Shown one piece after another: positions 17,497 through 24,737 of a DNA stretch of 64,000 bases. Position numbers and translations under genes: made by a program. Origin of the DNA: Paenibacillus baekrokdamisoli (GTDB lineage Bacteria > Bacillota > Bacilli > Paenibacillales > Paenibacillaceae); contig NZ_AP019308.1 of NCBI RefSeq assembly GCF_003945345.1, forward strand, positions 4,667,501-4,731,500, in the 5' to 3' direction. The notes below the pieces were generated by a model that worked only from the letters and a program-made list of their open reading frames with translations, did not search any database and was not told the DNA's origin. The stretch's first letter is position 1. Every line of letters starts with the position of its first letter.

Positions 17497-18318
17497 TCAG
17501 CCTTTTACTGCTCCAATCGTAATGCCTCTGACAAAAAAGCGTTGAAATGAAAGGAACAAAACGATGATGGGAACCATGGTCCACACGGATCCTGCGAGAA
17601 TCAACCCATAATCGGTATTTTGCAATTGCATGGATGCAAGTCCGACCTGTAAAGTCCGCATTTCGCGCGACTCCGTAGCCAAAAGCGGCCAAAGAAAATC
17701 GTTCCATTGCGTTATGAAACCGAAAATAGCCACAATCGCCAGTACCGGCATCGAAATGGGAAGAATAATATTGTAGAAAATACGCCACTCCGAACAACCG
17801 TCCATCTTAGCCGAAGAAATCAGATCACCAGGAATGGTTTGCATAAATTGCTTGGTAAGAAAAACTGCGAATGGTGAAACCAAAATAGGCAGAATTAAAC
17901 CGGAATACGTATTTAATAAACCCATATCTCGAATTAACATAAACAGAGGAACCATAATAATCTGTGTAGTCGTCATCATAACGCTGATAATAAGCCAGAA
18001 AATCAGTCTTTTTCCCGGAAACTTCTTTTTGGCCAAAGCATAACCCGCCATGGAACATAAAAACACATTGCCAAGCATCCCGCTGATTGCAACAAAGAGA
18101 CTATTGAAGGTCCAAATCCAACTGATCGAATTCGAGGCAAGCTTCTTAAAGTTAACGAAATTGAGGTTGGCCCATGACAAGTCCGGAGGAGTTTTAATAG
18201 CAGAGATTGCCGGTTTGAATGCACTTAGAAACATCCAATAAAATGGAAATAACAAGATCAGCGCCCATACGAATAAAAGGATAACACTTGCAAGGGTCGG
18301 CAGATGAATTTTTCGCAT
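17497..18318 (-). CDS. Carbohydrate ABC permease, MalG/LacG type
   Basis: Second membrane subunit of the importer: six helices, with the EAA-like loop SAKMDGCSEWRIFYNIILPI. The start is the ATG at 18318 (MRKIHLPTLASV), with AGGAGG 7 nt upstream; a longer frame overlaps the upstream gene. It ends in the basic segment RGITIGAVKG seen in MalG-type permeases. No ATPase gene is in the operon, so a shared MsmX-like ATPase encoded elsewhere is expected, as known for Bacillus sugar importers. Confidence 0.9.
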   Translation of the reverse strand: MRKIHLPTLASVILLFVWALILLFPFYWMFLSAFKPAISAIKTPPDLSWANLNFVNFKKLASNSISWIWTFNSLFVAISGMLGNVFLCSMAGYALAKKKFPGKRLIFWLIISVMMTTTQIIMVPLFMLIRDMGLLNTYSGLILPILVSPFAVFLTKQFMQTIPGDLISSAKMDGCSEWRIFYNIILPISMPVLAIVAIFGFITQWNDFLWPLLATESREMRTLQVGLASMQLQNTDYGLILAGSVWTMVPIIVLFLSFQRFFVRGITIGAVKG

Positions 18319-18328
18319 AGTTGCCCTC

Positions 18329-19198
18329 CTAATACTCCAGATCGCTGGACATCGAACGAAACTGGATAACAGCAATGATCATGACAAGAATCAGTAAAAT
18401 AACAGCCTGTGCGGAGGCTACACCAAAATCGAACTTTTTAAACGCATTCTCATAGATAAGAAAACCAATTGTTTTTGTCGCCCCATTAGGTCCTCCGGAA
18501 GTCAGGAGATAAATCGGAGCAAACACCTGAAACGAACCTACGGTATTGACAACGACCAAATAAGTTAAAGTGGGCTTCAGCATCGGCATTCTGACATGAA
18601 TGATTTCCTGCATGAAATTCGCCCCGTCAATGCGTGCCGCTTCCTGGTAGTCCTTCGGAATTCCGCCTAGCGATGCAGCCAATATTAATATGTTTGGACC
18701 TTGACCGACAGCAAGCGTCATAATCATTATCGAAATAAGCGCAACGTCGGGATCGCCAAGCCATAGAACAGGCTCCAAACCAAATTTATCCAACAAATAA
18801 TTGAATAATCCAAAAGATGGATTGTACAGCCATCCCCACAATATGGATACGATTACAATCGGCGCAACGCTTGGCAAATAAAAAGCCGCTTTGAAAAATC
18901 CCTGTATCTTTCCGGATAACGGATCGATCCAAAAAGCAACGAGCAGAGATATGAATAATCCTGTCGACACAGTGACCGCTGCATAGAGTCCAGTGATAGA
19001 TAACGATTTCCAGAACGCAGGGTCTACGAATATTTGTTGATAATTGGTTAACCCCACCCATTCGTATCCAGCAAGCGTCCATTTTTGAAAGCTCAATTGG
19101 AGCCCTTTGAAAATAGGCAGAAACATGAAGCAAAAGAACAACAAGCAAGATGGCAACAAAAACAAATAGGCGGGAATGTAAGTGCGCAAGCGAGCCAT
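18329..19198 (-). CDS. Carbohydrate ABC permease, MalF/LacF type
   Basis: First membrane subunit of the importer, with six predicted helices and the EAA loop EAARIDGANFMQEIIHVRMP. The start is the ATG at 19198 (MARLRTYIPAYLFLLP): TTAGGAG lies 7 nt upstream, while the in-frame TTG at 19219 lacks a site. It is followed after 10 bp by the MalG-type gene. This and the lipoprotein upstream place the importer in the sugar (CUT1) class, though many such systems carry sugar acids, glycosides or oligosaccharides. Confidence 0.9.
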   Translation of the reverse strand: MARLRTYIPAYLFLLPSCLLFFCFMFLPIFKGLQLSFQKWTLAGYEWVGLTNYQQIFVDPAFWKSLSITGLYAAVTVSTGLFISLLVAFWIDPLSGKIQGFFKAAFYLPSVAPIVIVSILWGWLYNPSFGLFNYLLDKFGLEPVLWLGDPDVALISIMIMTLAVGQGPNILILAASLGGIPKDYQEAARIDGANFMQEIIHVRMPMLKPTLTYLVVVNTVGSFQVFAPIYLLTSGGPNGATKTIGFLIYENAFKKFDFGVASAQAVILLILVMIIAVIQFRSMSSDLEY

Positions 19199-19275
19199 TC
19201 GACTACTCCTAACCGGCAATTGGAGCGGTTCGGTAAATCTCCGAATTACACCGCGCCAACTGCCTGATCTGCTTT

Positions 19276-20634
19276 TTATTTCAATTCTTTTTGTATGGTC
19301 TTTTCAAGATTACTCAGGCCGTCTTTAACGGATCTCTCACCCGTCAGCATAGCTTGCAATTCAACTTCCCAGTCGGAAACAGCCACCATTCCGAACGCTC
19401 TGGAAAATAAGGAGTTGCCATATTGGGAAAGTTGATCGAAATAGCTCATAACCGGATCGTCACCGTATAAATTACCGGTTGAATTTCGAGCAGGGAATAC
19501 AGCAATCGCTTTTAATATTTTGGAGTTCTCCGTGTTCGTAATGAATCTGGCAAACTCCATGACCATTTTTTTCTTCTCTTCATCCTGCTGCTTGAATGCG
19601 ATAAATCCGCCTACGTTGTTCCATGCCGTCGTTTCTTGACCCGGACCGTGAGGAGGAGCGACAAAGGCAACCTCAAACGGCTTCGGCGCGTTCTTCACTT
19701 GGTCCGCAATATTGGAGAAACTCGGATACATCGCAATTTGCTGATTCAAAAACATATCGTTCACATTGGTTGCCGTAAGACCTGCCGCCCCCGGGGGCGC
19801 TGCTTTGTACTTGTTAGCCAGGTCAATACTGTATTGAACGCCTTCCACAAATTTCGGTTCCGTAATGGTCGTTTTGTCGAAAGCGCTGTTTAATACATTG
19901 CCTCCATTGGTCACACCATTCAAATACATGTAATATGGCGCATCCTTTGCCCAAACTGCAGTTCCGTAAACGTCAGGCTTGCTTCCGTTCTTTCTGCTGA
20001 ATGTCATGGCTTCGGCCGCTTTGGTGAACTCTTCAAACGTCCAATCCCGAAGAGGGCGATCAAGCGGGAGTAAATCGACGGCGTTTCTTTCTTTGAAAAG
20101 ATCCAAATTGATCGCGACACCCGATACCAATTTCAACCATGGCCATAAATACGTCGTGTTGTTATACTTCATTGCTCCCTTTACCGCTTCCGAGTAGTCA
20201 TCCCAATCGGCTTGCTCAAGGAAAGGATCGATAGGCTCCAACACGCCCATTTTTCCATATTTCGTTACCCCGCCGAAATTATTAATCGTGTATACAAGAT
20301 CTGGAGGCGACCCTGACGCTATTGAAACATCAATTTTCTCCGTTCCTCCCCCCCAATCGAGCAGTTCCACTGACACATTCACATTCGGATGCTTTTCTTT
20401 GAACTGGCGAGCATACTCTTTCGCCCAATCGTCCGGATTTCCGTTTCCATCCCCTTTTATGCCATTCATCATAGGATAAATCCATAGTTTGATAGGAATT
20501 TCTTTATTGGAAACGCTTGCACTTCCTTTTGACGGAGTCTCCGCAGAGCTTGAAGCATCATTACTTTTGCTGCATGCAGATAAAATCAAACTTATTGCCA
20601 GAGCGACCGATAGGATTACGGATAGTTTACGCAT
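19276..20634 (-). CDS. Sugar-type solute-binding lipoprotein
   Basis: First gene of the catabolic operon. A signal peptide with lipobox LSAC anchors the protein outside the membrane. I start at the ATG at 20634 (MRKLSVILSV) because a signal peptide begins there; a longer frame to 20679 adds a charged extension. The site is weak (GGGGGA about 15 nt away). Family 1 binding-protein features include MVMEFARFITNTENSKIL and the C-terminal LEKTIQKELK. A 23-bp operator-like sequence lies about 125 bp upstream of the start. Confidence 0.9.
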   Translation of the reverse strand: MRKLSVILSVALAISLILSACSKSNDASSSAETPSKGSASVSNKEIPIKLWIYPMMNGIKGDGNGNPDDWAKEYARQFKEKHPNVNVSVELLDWGGGTEKIDVSIASGSPPDLVYTINNFGGVTKYGKMGVLEPIDPFLEQADWDDYSEAVKGAMKYNNTTYLWPWLKLVSGVAINLDLFKERNAVDLLPLDRPLRDWTFEEFTKAAEAMTFSRKNGSKPDVYGTAVWAKDAPYYMYLNGVTNGGNVLNSAFDKTTITEPKFVEGVQYSIDLANKYKAAPPGAAGLTATNVNDMFLNQQIAMYPSFSNIADQVKNAPKPFEVAFVAPPHGPGQETTAWNNVGGFIAFKQQDEEKKKMVMEFARFITNTENSKILKAIAVFPARNSTGNLYGDDPVMSYFDQLSQYGNSLFSRAFGMVAVSDWEVELQAMLTGERSVKDGLSNLEKTIQKELK

Positions 20635-20759
20635 GACTATTGAATATTTCCCCCTTGGAATCGTTTTTGCACTCCTCATGCTTGCATTCTTCGTTGAATC
20701 AACTTTTCATTTAACCTCACCACTTTCTGAAAAGAATGGGATAAATGAAATAAAAATAA

Positions 20760-20782
20760 GGTATATGTTCCTTACCTATACC
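20760..20782 (-). promoter_or_regulatory. Operator candidate upstream of importer operon
   Basis: A 23-bp sequence begins GGTATATG and ends CCTATACC, with GGTATA and TATACC as inverted arms 11 bp apart. It shares 19 of 23 bases with the site at 20995-21017. On the minus strand it overlaps a possible promoter: ATGACA near 20788 and CATATA about 17 bp further down. Binding here by the divergent GntR-type regulator would block transcription of the operon. Confidence 0.65.
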
Positions 20783-20994
20783 TTTGTCATAATACTAAGT
20801 TGAATGCTGGCTGATGTCAATACTATTATTGAAAAATACATCGATTTCATGTGAGTTCCGGAGAATGACACATGCATAAAAAGCTGTATATCCTTGGGAT
20901 GAACTGCTTTCTACAATCGTATTTCAGCTCAGTCGCTCGTTCCAGCGCTTACTGATTCTTTTCTTAGATGGTTTGTGATATAGTTGCAAAGTAA

Positions 20995-21017
20995 GGGATA
21001 TGTCCATAACCTATACC
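20995..21017 (+). promoter_or_regulatory. Operator candidate upstream of GntR-type regulator
   Basis: A 23-bp sequence beginning GGGATATG and ending CCTATACC, near-copy of the site at 20760-20782. It ends 14 bp before the regulator ATG, so binding would also block its own gene. Two matching sites in one divergent region strongly suggest one regulator controls both directions. Confidence 0.65.
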
Positions 21018-21031
21018 ATAAGAGGGTATCT

Positions 21032-22447
21032 ATGCGAAGAAAAAACGAATTTCTATACACCAAGCTTTACAACACATTAAAGGAACAAATCTATACCGGT
21101 TTCATCAAGCCTGGCGAATACTTACTGCCGGAAAATGACTTATGCACCTATTACGGCTTGAGTCGTAATTCCGTACGCAAAGCACTGGATCAGTTACATA
21201 AAGAAGGGCTCGTCATCAAACGGGTCGGTCTCGGTACGATGATTCCCGAGGATCTTGTCGTCGACGGTCCGGAGCAAAATACGCTGCGCATTCTGGCGCC
21301 ATCCCCCGCTTTTTTCATCGATCGCGGACTGCCGCTTTTTATTGAAGCTTTTAATCGAAAGTTCCCTAATGTTTCGGTGAAGATGCTCGAGCTGCCAATT
21401 GAAAAATTTTGGGAATCATTCCGTTCCAGCAGTGAAATGGGGCTGACCGCCGATCTCGTACTGGTACCGGACATGCAATTTACCAGCATGGACAATTCGA
21501 ATGACTTTATAGACCTCGCCCCCTATTTGTCGGACTTGACGGATCAGGTATATCCGAAGGTCATACGTCATTTTAAACAAGGCAGCGAAATGAAAGCTGC
21601 GCCGTTTACGTTCTCTCCCGTGTTCGTCGTCTGTAATCCGCAATTGTTCGCAGAGCGCGGCGTGCCGCTCCCCGAAGGGCAGTGGACATTCGACGATTTT
21701 ATGGATTCAGCAAAACGGATGACCGTCGTACAGGACGGCATGACGACCCAATTCGGCTTTTCTATGCATCGGATTTTCAATCGCTGGCCTGTATTCGCCT
21801 TAATGAACGGGTTCAGACGGTCTGATATTAAAACTCAAAAGCAAATTTTGACGCAATCGCTGTCGGTCATCCAGGATTTGTGCTTTCACCAGCGAATCGC
21901 GACGACATTCCCGGAATGGAGTTGGCCGCAAACTCCGTTCATTTACGGAAAATCTGCTATGGCGCTGACGACGACGTTTGAAATGGCCAACTGGCAGAAT
22001 GAAAGCATGAATTTCACGCCTCAGGAGATACACTTGCCATTCAGCAATGAACATTCGACGCTTCTGATTGCCAACGCCTTTATGATTCCCGCATCAAGCG
22101 ACAAAGCGAGGCTGGCTTCGGAGTTTATACGGATCGCTCTGGAGGACGAAACCCAACGCACAATGGCAGCTAATACGCCATTTTTGTCCGTCAAGGAACC
22201 GATTAACCGTTCGCAAAGGTCGGAAGCTTATCTGGAACGTTTAAATATTTCCGAGAAAAACATGGACAACAATTTTTTTAAATTCGAGCTTTTTGATGAG
22301 AACGTGGTAAGAGGTCTGGAAGAAAAAATGAGCTTGTTTTGGCTTGGCCTCGAACCGGCATCCTCCATTGTCAAGCTGTATGAGCAACTGGTTCTGCAAC
22401 ACGCGGGAAAGGCCGCGGGTCATGAAGCTGGAGAGAGCGCCAAGTAG
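21032..22447 (+). CDS. GntR regulator fused to solute-binding-protein domain
   Basis: A cytoplasmic transcription factor of about 471 residues. Residues 1-70 form a GntR winged helix (LYTKLYNTLKEQIYTGFIKP, LSRNSVRKALDQL, KEGLVIKRVGLGT). The rest resembles a family 1 ABC solute-binding protein (FIEAFNRKFPNVSVKMLELP, DLAPYLSDL, WPVFALMNGF) but has no signal peptide. Chimeras of this kind use the binding-protein fold to sense a sugar-like ligand. Start: the ATG at 21032 has GAGGG 5 nt upstream. It faces the importer operon, whose lipoprotein has the same fold, so the ligand is probably the imported compound or a derivative. Confidence 0.87.
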   Translation: MRRKNEFLYTKLYNTLKEQIYTGFIKPGEYLLPENDLCTYYGLSRNSVRKALDQLHKEGLVIKRVGLGTMIPEDLVVDGPEQNTLRILAPSPAFFIDRGLPLFIEAFNRKFPNVSVKMLELPIEKFWESFRSSSEMGLTADLVLVPDMQFTSMDNSNDFIDLAPYLSDLTDQVYPKVIRHFKQGSEMKAAPFTFSPVFVVCNPQLFAERGVPLPEGQWTFDDFMDSAKRMTVVQDGMTTQFGFSMHRIFNRWPVFALMNGFRRSDIKTQKQILTQSLSVIQDLCFHQRIATTFPEWSWPQTPFIYGKSAMALTTTFEMANWQNESMNFTPQEIHLPFSNEHSTLLIANAFMIPASSDKARLASEFIRIALEDETQRTMAANTPFLSVKEPINRSQRSEAYLERLNISEKNMDNNFFKFELFDENVVRGLEEKMSLFWLGLEPASSIVKLYEQLVLQHAGKAAGHEAGESAK

Positions 22448-22507
22448 GACAAGGTTAGCACTGGACGTTTCGCGAGCAGTGACACCTATACTGGACTTTT
22501 TAGACGC

Positions 22508-22540
22508 AAGAAGGGCCGACCATTTCTGTCGGCCCTTCTT
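22508..22540 (+). terminator. Terminator after GntR-type regulator
   Basis: A 13-bp perfect stem (AAGAAGGGCCGAC with GTCGGCCCTTCTT) and 7-nt loop, ending in TTCTTCTTCC. Confidence 0.75.
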
Positions 22541-22635
22541 CTTCCGCCAACACATCCTTCTCCGTTGGAGATGTTGTCGCCCGGCTGGACATAGATATAC
22601 TCCGTATTCGACCGCGAAGGAAGGAGAGGGTAACA

Positions 22636-23064
22636 ATGAACGAACACAGGATCGATTGTTTGGGATGCAGACTTGCCAATAAAATCGAGGATACACAGAT
22701 TGTATATGAGGATGAGCTCGTAACTTGTTTTCTAGATATCGCTCCTCTTAATGAAGGTCATGTGCTCATACTCCCTAAGCAGCATTATCATGATCTAGAT
22801 GAATTGGACGACTTAACAATCAGCGCTGTCATGAAGGCATCCCAACTCATCGCCAAAGGATTAAAATCTATATTCAATCCTGATGGAATCACGGTCATAC
22901 AGAATAATGGAGCATTTAATGATTTGAACCATTATCATATGCATATCTTTCCGAGGTATCAGTCAGATGGTTTCGCCTGGGTTGAGCCCATTGATCTAAC
23001 GCTTGCCAAAGATAGATTGTCCGTGACTAGAGACAAGCTTAGATCGGGAATAATGGGGACATAG
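22636..23064 (+). CDS. HIT-family nucleotide hydrolase
   Basis: A 142-residue histidine-triad protein. The catalytic motif is H99-Y-H101-M-H103 followed by IFPR. The N-terminal C8-x-x-C11 pair fits the zinc site of this subgroup. HIT proteins hydrolyse or transfer nucleotides from nucleotide conjugates. The start has AAGGAGAGGG just upstream. It ends one base before the convergent queuosine-precursor transporter gene, and no terminator separates them. Confidence 0.92.
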   Translation: MNEHRIDCLGCRLANKIEDTQIVYEDELVTCFLDIAPLNEGHVLILPKQHYHDLDELDDLTISAVMKASQLIAKGLKSIFNPDGITVIQNNGAFNDLNHYHMHIFPRYQSDGFAWVEPIDLTLAKDRLSVTRDKLRSGIMGT

Positions 23065-23065
23065 T

Positions 23066-23746
23066 TTAAGATTGATCCACCTTAAAGTTTCGTGCCATAT
23101 AGAGAACCGGCGTAGCAGCCGCTGAGATGACAAATTTAAGCACATAGGTCGTTAGGAAGATCTCCACCCACACGCCCCAAGGATATTCCGATCCAAAGGC
23201 AATCGCGCAGAAGATAAGGGAATCAACCAACTGGCTGATGCTCGTACTCACGTTGTTGCGGATCCATAATTGATTGCGACCCGGGAATATCTTCTTCATA
23301 AACGTATAGATTCGTACATCGAGAAACTGGCTTGTGAAATACGCGCATAAGCTGCCAAGCGCGATCTTCGGCAGGAAGTCAAAAATTTGCTTAAGCGGTT
23401 CTTGGCCCATATCGGATTCACCAGGCTGAAACCGAAGTGCCATCTGCATGACAATCATCGTCATGATGAGAATAAAGAAGCCGAACCATACCGCCTTCTT
23501 CGCTTCCTTCTCCCCGTACTTCTCGTTAAGCAGGTCGGTTGTCAAATAAATCGTCCCATACATCGTGTTCCCCAGTGTCATAACAAAGCCGAACATATCG
23601 ATCGTCTTGACCACTTGAAGATTAGCTAGAACGGTCGCCACCCCTACCCAAGCGTATAAGCCATGCTTACCAAATGCTTTATAGCAAATCAGAAACAACG
23701 AAAAATTGACAAGGACGAATAATACACCCCATAAAAAATTAAACAT
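23066..23746 (-). CDS. yhhQ: Queuosine precursor transporter (QPTR/YhhQ family)
   Basis: A membrane transporter of about six helices that imports queuine or preQ-type precursors for tRNA queuosine modification. Family features include GNTMYGTIYLTTDLLNEKYG, GSLCAYFTSQFLDV and RNNVSTSISQLVDS. Length (226) is normal. AGGAGG lies 10 nt before the ATG and forms the 3' end of a preQ1-I riboswitch. The riboswitch directly before the gene is independent support for the assignment. Confidence 0.9.
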   Translation of the reverse strand: MFNFLWGVLFVLVNFSLFLICYKAFGKHGLYAWVGVATVLANLQVVKTIDMFGFVMTLGNTMYGTIYLTTDLLNEKYGEKEAKKAVWFGFFILIMTMIVMQMALRFQPGESDMGQEPLKQIFDFLPKIALGSLCAYFTSQFLDVRIYTFMKKIFPGRNQLWIRNNVSTSISQLVDSLIFCAIAFGSEYPWGVWVEIFLTTYVLKFVISAAATPVLYMARNFKVDQS

Positions 23747-23756
23747 ACAAAATAAA

Positions 23757-23796
23757 CCTCCTAGTTTTGATAACGCGGGAGTGTCTCGAACCGCGG
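23757..23796 (-). ncRNA. preQ1-I riboswitch
   Basis: On the minus strand the RNA reads CCGCGGTTCGAGACACTCCC, then GCG, TTATCAAAACTAGGAGG. This matches the class I preQ1 pattern: a short G-C stem (CGCGG with CCGCG), a loop starting UUC, an A-rich linker, and a CUAGG tail that can pair back into the loop. The tail runs into the Shine-Dalgarno (GGAGG), so ligand binding should hide the ribosome site and turn off the transporter. A second hairpin (CGCTTCG with CGAAGC) lies just 5' of it. Confidence 0.78.
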
Positions 23797-23817
23797 CTTC
23801 GCTCTACGAAGCGGTAA

Positions 23818-23826
23818 TCATTATAG
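23818..23826 (-). promoter_or_regulatory. Possible -10 element of yhhQ
   Basis: TATAAT occurs on the minus strand inside GTGCTATAATGATT, about 25 bp before the riboswitch. The -35 region is poor. Confidence 0.45.
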
Positions 23827-23858
23827 CACGGAGCACCCTTAAGCTCACTGGATATATT

Positions 23859-24398
23859 TTACTGAGGAATAAAGGACATCGCCCAGTTCACCCATTCAAT
23901 CTCTTCTTTCTCTAAACGGAACTTGCGCTTATACAGTAAATATCTGCCGAATAGCTTGCTGGTCATATCTGTCAGTCCTGCATCCGGTTGACTCTCCATA
24001 AGATCGATTTCCTTCTGAAGCCGTGCAAGGTTGGTATTCTTGGCAGCAAGCCGCTCATTAAAGATACGTCTAGCGGTCTCTGGATCCGTAAGCCCAATTG
24101 CATAGAGCTTTACTAGAAACTCATCTCGCATAACCGGGGTAGAAGCAGGCTCATGAATAACCCACTCTTTGAGGGCTGCGACGCCTTTTTCTGTAATACT
24201 ATATATCTTCTTATCTGGCTTGCTCGTTTGACCAATGAGCTCAAAGGTGAGCAGCTCGTCCTGCTCGAGCTTCGTGAGCAGGGGATAGATTTGGCTGTAT
24301 TTAGCTTGCCAGAACAGCTCCATCATCTTCTTCAGCTCATAACCGGTGAAAGGCTTCCGATTAAGCACACTGAGCAAAGCGTAAGATAAAGCATTCAT
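23859..24398 (-). CDS. PadR-family transcriptional regulator
   Basis: A 179-residue PadR-type winged-helix regulator. The N-terminal DNA-binding part (about 1-85) has ALLSVLNRKPFTGYELKKMM and SQIYPLLTKLEQDELL. The C-terminal part is the usual helical dimerisation and sensing region (LARLQKEIDLMESQ). Family members repress detoxification or phenolic-acid genes. The gene faces the formate dehydrogenase gene across a 339-bp region; an AT-rich near-palindrome around 24438 (ATAGTATAACATAGAT) could be its operator. Whether it controls that gene is not known. Confidence 0.85.
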   Translation of the reverse strand: MNALSYALLSVLNRKPFTGYELKKMMELFWQAKYSQIYPLLTKLEQDELLTFELIGQTSKPDKKIYSITEKGVAALKEWVIHEPASTPVMRDEFLVKLYAIGLTDPETARRIFNERLAAKNTNLARLQKEIDLMESQPDAGLTDMTSKLFGRYLLYKRKFRLEKEEIEWVNWAMSFIPQ

Positions 24399-24737
24399 CC
24401 CGTTGTCCCCCCTAAATAGCTGTGTTTATCTCAAAATAGTATAACATAGATGGTTTCACCGCCGAAACCGATTTCCCTCTATAGCAAAGCCACACGCAGT
24501 CAATCATCCTTGCCAGTGAAGCGCTTTCTTGCTAAGATGGGGAAAAGATCCCTACTAACCATCCGTTTTATACGGAACAGCGCTCCTGTCACCGATTCTG
24601 CGGGCTTTGCAGCGAACCTGCGAGAGACTAACCGCTTAGAAACCATGATTTTTTCGTACTGAAAAACCATGGTTTCTAAGCGGTTTTTTTGTTACCGGGC
24701 AATGCAGGAATCAGCCAATCTTGGGGAGGTCTTATAG
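24399..24737 (+). promoter_or_regulatory. Leader and control region of formate dehydrogenase gene
   Basis: This 339-bp region lies between the divergent PadR and formate dehydrogenase genes. It holds several hairpins, including GGTTTC-GAAACC (about 24453), TCCGT-ACGGA (about 24569) and CTGC-GCAG (about 24599). A strong terminator (24630-24690) lies 47 bp before the gene. No plus-strand gene precedes it, so the terminator probably acts as an attenuator within this leader. A molybdenum-cofactor riboswitch would fit, but I cannot confirm the motif. Confidence 0.5.
24630..24690 (+). terminator. Strong terminator inside leader of formate dehydrogenase gene
   Basis: An 18-bp perfect stem (AACCGCTTAGAAACCATG with its complement at 24668-24685) and a 20-nt loop, then TTTTTTT. 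It has no gene upstream on the same strand to end. Confidence 0.85.

Larger units (their letters stand above)
20635..21031. promoter_or_regulatory. Divergent control region of catabolic operon
   Basis: This 397-bp region separates the lipoprotein gene from the GntR-type regulator. It holds the two 23-bp operators. Between them (about 20790-20990) I see no gene or RNA structure. Confidence 0.6.

Noticed and set aside
24450..24662. A 70-codon leader peptide before the formate dehydrogenase gene
   Set aside because: It has no ribosome site and ends inside the terminator loop; a regulatory peptide cannot be shown.
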